From: Betaproteobacteria bacterium
GTDB taxonomy: Bacteria; Pseudomonadota; Gammaproteobacteria; Burkholderiales; SG8-39
Reading direction: 5' to 3'
Length of the DNA stretch: 7,874 nucleotides
NCBI GenBank assembly: GCA_004298295.1
Contig: SCUH01000234.1
Span: 1 to 7,874 of the forward strand
Both the position numbers and the translations under genes were made by a program. Below the pieces are notes generated by a model. It searched no databases. It saw only the letters and a program-made list of their open reading frames with translations, and had not been told where the DNA came from. Positions 6,930 through 7,874 of the stretch are shown piece after piece. Positions within the stretch are counted from its first letter, which is position 1; the number at the start of each line of letters is the position of its first letter.

Positions 6930-7653
6930 GAGGTGCAAACTCGTACACGAAGTCGGGAAACGAATACTCGAGCGGCGCGAAGCGCCAGGCCAGGCGCTTG
7001 AGCAGCCGGCGGGCGGGCGAAAACCGCTTGATCAAATGGTAGGCGGAGAGCGCGAGGCCGGCGCGGCGCGCGATCTCCATCGCCTGCGTCGGCGTGATCC
7101 AGCACAGGTGGTCGAGGTTCACGATCGCCGTGCCGTCGCGCCGGAAGCGGCGGAAGAACTTGCGGCTGAACGGGTTCGGCGTCGAGGCATAGATGCGTCC
7201 GCCCGCTTCCAGGTGGCGCGCGGCGAAGCGCAGCAGCGCCACCGTGTTGTCGACATGCTCCAGGACATCGCCGATGAACACGCGCTCGAAGCGCTCGCCG
7301 AGGTCCGCGTCGGAGGTCGCGTCCACGCAGCGGACGTCGAAGCCGCGCTGCCTGAGCTCTTCCACCAGCGGCATCAGGATGTCGATGCCGACGCAGCGGC
7401 GCGCATGCCGCGCGATGTGACCATGGCGCCAGTCCGGCTGGTCGAAATAGCGCGCGCTGTGCGAGACCACGCCGATGTCGAGCACCGAGCGCTGTGCGAC
7501 GCACTGTTCGACGAACTCGAGCAGGCCGCAATCCGTGTGCACCCGGCGCACCGAGACAAGATAGCGCTGCACCGCGCGCCGCGCCTGCGCATTGTTCGGA
7601 TCGTCGCTGATCCGCGTCCAATCCACCGCGGCGAGGGCCTCAGGCGGCGGCAT
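6922..7653 (-). CDS. Class I SAM-dependent methyltransferase, first gene of the leftward operon
   Basis: A 243-residue protein of the Methyltransf_11/23 type. Motif I is VLDIGVVSHSARYF at 57-70, in which the usual GxGxG loop is replaced by GVVSH. It is followed by VGIDILMPLVEEL at 88-100, with the ribose-binding acidic residue Asp91. Motif II is FIGDVLEHVDN at 126-136, and STPNPFSRKFF follows at 157-167. The DVLEHV and STPNP elements are typical of O- or N-methyltransferases in cell-surface polysaccharide loci. The ATG at 7653 is the most upstream start in this frame. Only a poor purine-rich GGGGCG precedes it. It begins the operon, facing a divergent glycosyltransferase across a 162-bp spacer, and its end overlaps the GT9 gene. 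The acceptor is unknown. A terminal-sugar methyltransferase that controls chain length is one possibility, but nothing in the sequence proves it. Confidence 0.88.
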   Translation of the reverse strand: MPPPEALAAVDWTRISDDPNNAQARRAVQRYLVSVRRVHTDCGLLEFVEQCVAQRSVLDIGVVSHSARYFDQPDWRHGHIARHARRCVGIDILMPLVEELRQRGFDVRCVDATSDADLGERFERVFIGDVLEHVDNTVALLRFAARHLEAGGRIYASTPNPFSRKFFRRFRRDGTAIVNLDHLCWITPTQAMEIARRAGLALSAYHLIKRFSPARRLLKRLAWRFAPLEYSFPDFVYEFAPRG

Positions 7654-7692
7654 CCGGCGTTCGCCCCGCGCGGCCGGGCGCAGGGCGGATCC

Positions 7693-7713
7693 CGCGCATG
7701 ACCTGCATGCGCG
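7693..7713. repeat. Perfect 8-bp inverted repeat (candidate operator or hairpin)
   Basis: CGCGCATG at 7693-7700 and its exact reverse complement CATGCGCG at 7706-7713 are separated by ACCTG. No T-run follows on either strand, so it does not look like an intrinsic terminator. It lies 40 bp upstream of the methyltransferase ATG and overlaps the place where a -35 box would sit for the TATGAT at 7730. A dimeric regulator site is an inference; short GC-rich palindromes also arise by chance in such DNA. Confidence 0.5.
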
Positions 7714-7729
7714 CCCCTGCGCTACCCGG

Positions 7730-7735
7730 TATGAT
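7730..7735 (+). promoter_or_regulatory. Possible -10 box for the rightward glycosyltransferase gene
   Basis: TATGAT differs from the sigma-70 consensus by one base and stands out in a GC-rich spacer, about 80 bp before the ATG at 7816. No recognisable -35 box lies 16-18 bp upstream, where the bases are part of the inverted repeat, and there is no extended -10 TG. A single hexamer is weak evidence. Confidence 0.2.
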
Positions 7736-7815
7736 CCAGCCGTCCGCCATGAGATTCCTTCGGGCTCACGGCGGGCCGCCCTGCGCCGCTGCTCGATTCC
7801 GGGTCATTTTCGCAC

Positions 7816-7874
7816 ATGGTCGCACCGCAACTCAGCCTGGTGGTGCCCGTCTACAACGTCGCGCCTTTCCTGCC
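7816..7874 (+). CDS. GT2-family glycosyltransferase, N-terminal fragment (runs off window)
   Basis: The rightward frame from the ATG at 7816 reads MVAPQLSLVVPVYNVAPFL, 19 complete codons before the window edge. LSLVVPVYNVAPFL is the first beta-strand and nucleotide-binding segment of GT-A-fold family 2 glycosyltransferases, which add sugars to polysaccharide repeat units in the cytoplasm. The start is well constrained: an in-frame TGA lies at 7750-7752, and no ATG, GTG or TTG occurs between it and 7816. There is no clear Shine-Dalgarno; the bases before the ATG are ATTTTCGCAC. The gene is divergent from the rest of the locus and separated from it by the 162-bp spacer. Donor and acceptor cannot be predicted from this fragment. 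Confidence 0.85.
   Translation, partial: MVAPQLSLVVPVYNVAPFL

Larger units (their letters stand above)
7654..7815. promoter_or_regulatory. Divergent intergenic region between the leftward operon and the rightward glycosyltransferase
   Basis: This 162-bp spacer is the only substantial non-coding stretch in the window, and it must hold the promoter of the rightward gene and, if the operon starts here, that of the leftward series. No convincing TTGACA/TATAAT pair is visible on either strand. It contains an 8-bp inverted repeat (7693-7713) and a possible rightward -10 box TATGAT (7730-7735). An open frame from the ATG at 7698 runs rightward to the window end but is out of frame with the glycosyltransferase and has no recognisable content. 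Confidence 0.6.

Noticed and set aside
5919..7701. Long plus-strand frames opposite the GT9 and methyltransferase genes
   Set aside because: Arg-, Ala- and Glu-rich antisense translations without motifs; the minus-strand proteins explain the sequence fully.
7770..7780. GGCGGGCCGCC palindrome in the divergent spacer
   Set aside because: Arms of only 5 bp, all G and C; very likely by chance in this composition, and no terminator-type T-run follows.
7698..7874. Rightward open frame from the ATG at 7698 through the divergent spacer
   Set aside because: Out of frame with the GT2 gene, no motif and no Shine-Dalgarno; short open frames are expected in GC-rich DNA.

Overview
The window is a GC-rich surface-polysaccharide (O-antigen, capsule or exopolysaccharide) biosynthesis locus. 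The very high GC content, the short or overlapping gene junctions and the close resemblance of the RmlB and WbpE-like proteins to proteobacterial versions suggest a Gram-negative proteobacterium, probably a betaproteobacterium. That taxonomic call is inference; there is no rRNA or other marker here.

Layout: almost everything (positions 1-7653) is one tightly packed leftward (minus-strand) gene series. In transcription order it holds a class I SAM methyltransferase (7653-6922), a GT9 heptosyltransferase-like glycosyltransferase (6929-5904), a GT4 glycosyltransferase (5907-4819), an asparagine-synthetase-like amidotransferase with a GTG start (4816-2990), an FkbM-family methyltransferase (2961-2248), a WbpE-like DegT/DnrJ/EryC1 aminotransferase (2202-1096), RmlB dTDP-glucose 4,6-dehydratase (1093-26), and the first nine codons of RmlA (29-1), which runs off the window. 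Junctions are overlaps of 4 or 8 bp, or gaps of 2, 2, 28 and 45 bp. No terminator is visible between genes, so the series reads as a single operon of at least eight genes. On the right a 162-bp non-coding spacer (7654-7815) separates this operon from a divergent plus-strand GT2 glycosyltransferase, of which only 19 codons are present. The spacer carries a perfect 8-bp inverted repeat and a possible -10 box.

How the genes could work together: RmlA and RmlB make dTDP-4-keto-6-deoxyglucose, the precursor of dTDP-L-rhamnose and other dTDP-deoxysugars. The WbpE-like aminotransferase would put an amino group on a keto-sugar nucleotide. The glutamine-dependent amidotransferase is of the kind found in polysaccharide loci, where such proteins are thought to amidate uronic acids. 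Three glycosyltransferases (GT9, GT4, GT2) would assemble the repeat unit or core, and two unrelated methyltransferases would decorate it. The glycan structure is not deducible from the window.

I do not see a clearly novel system. The points most worth a second look are the WbpE-like enzyme without visible WbpA/B/D partners, the amidotransferase's SGDGGDE loop and GTG start, the unusual SAM-binding motif of the first methyltransferase, and the inverted repeat in the divergent promoter region.
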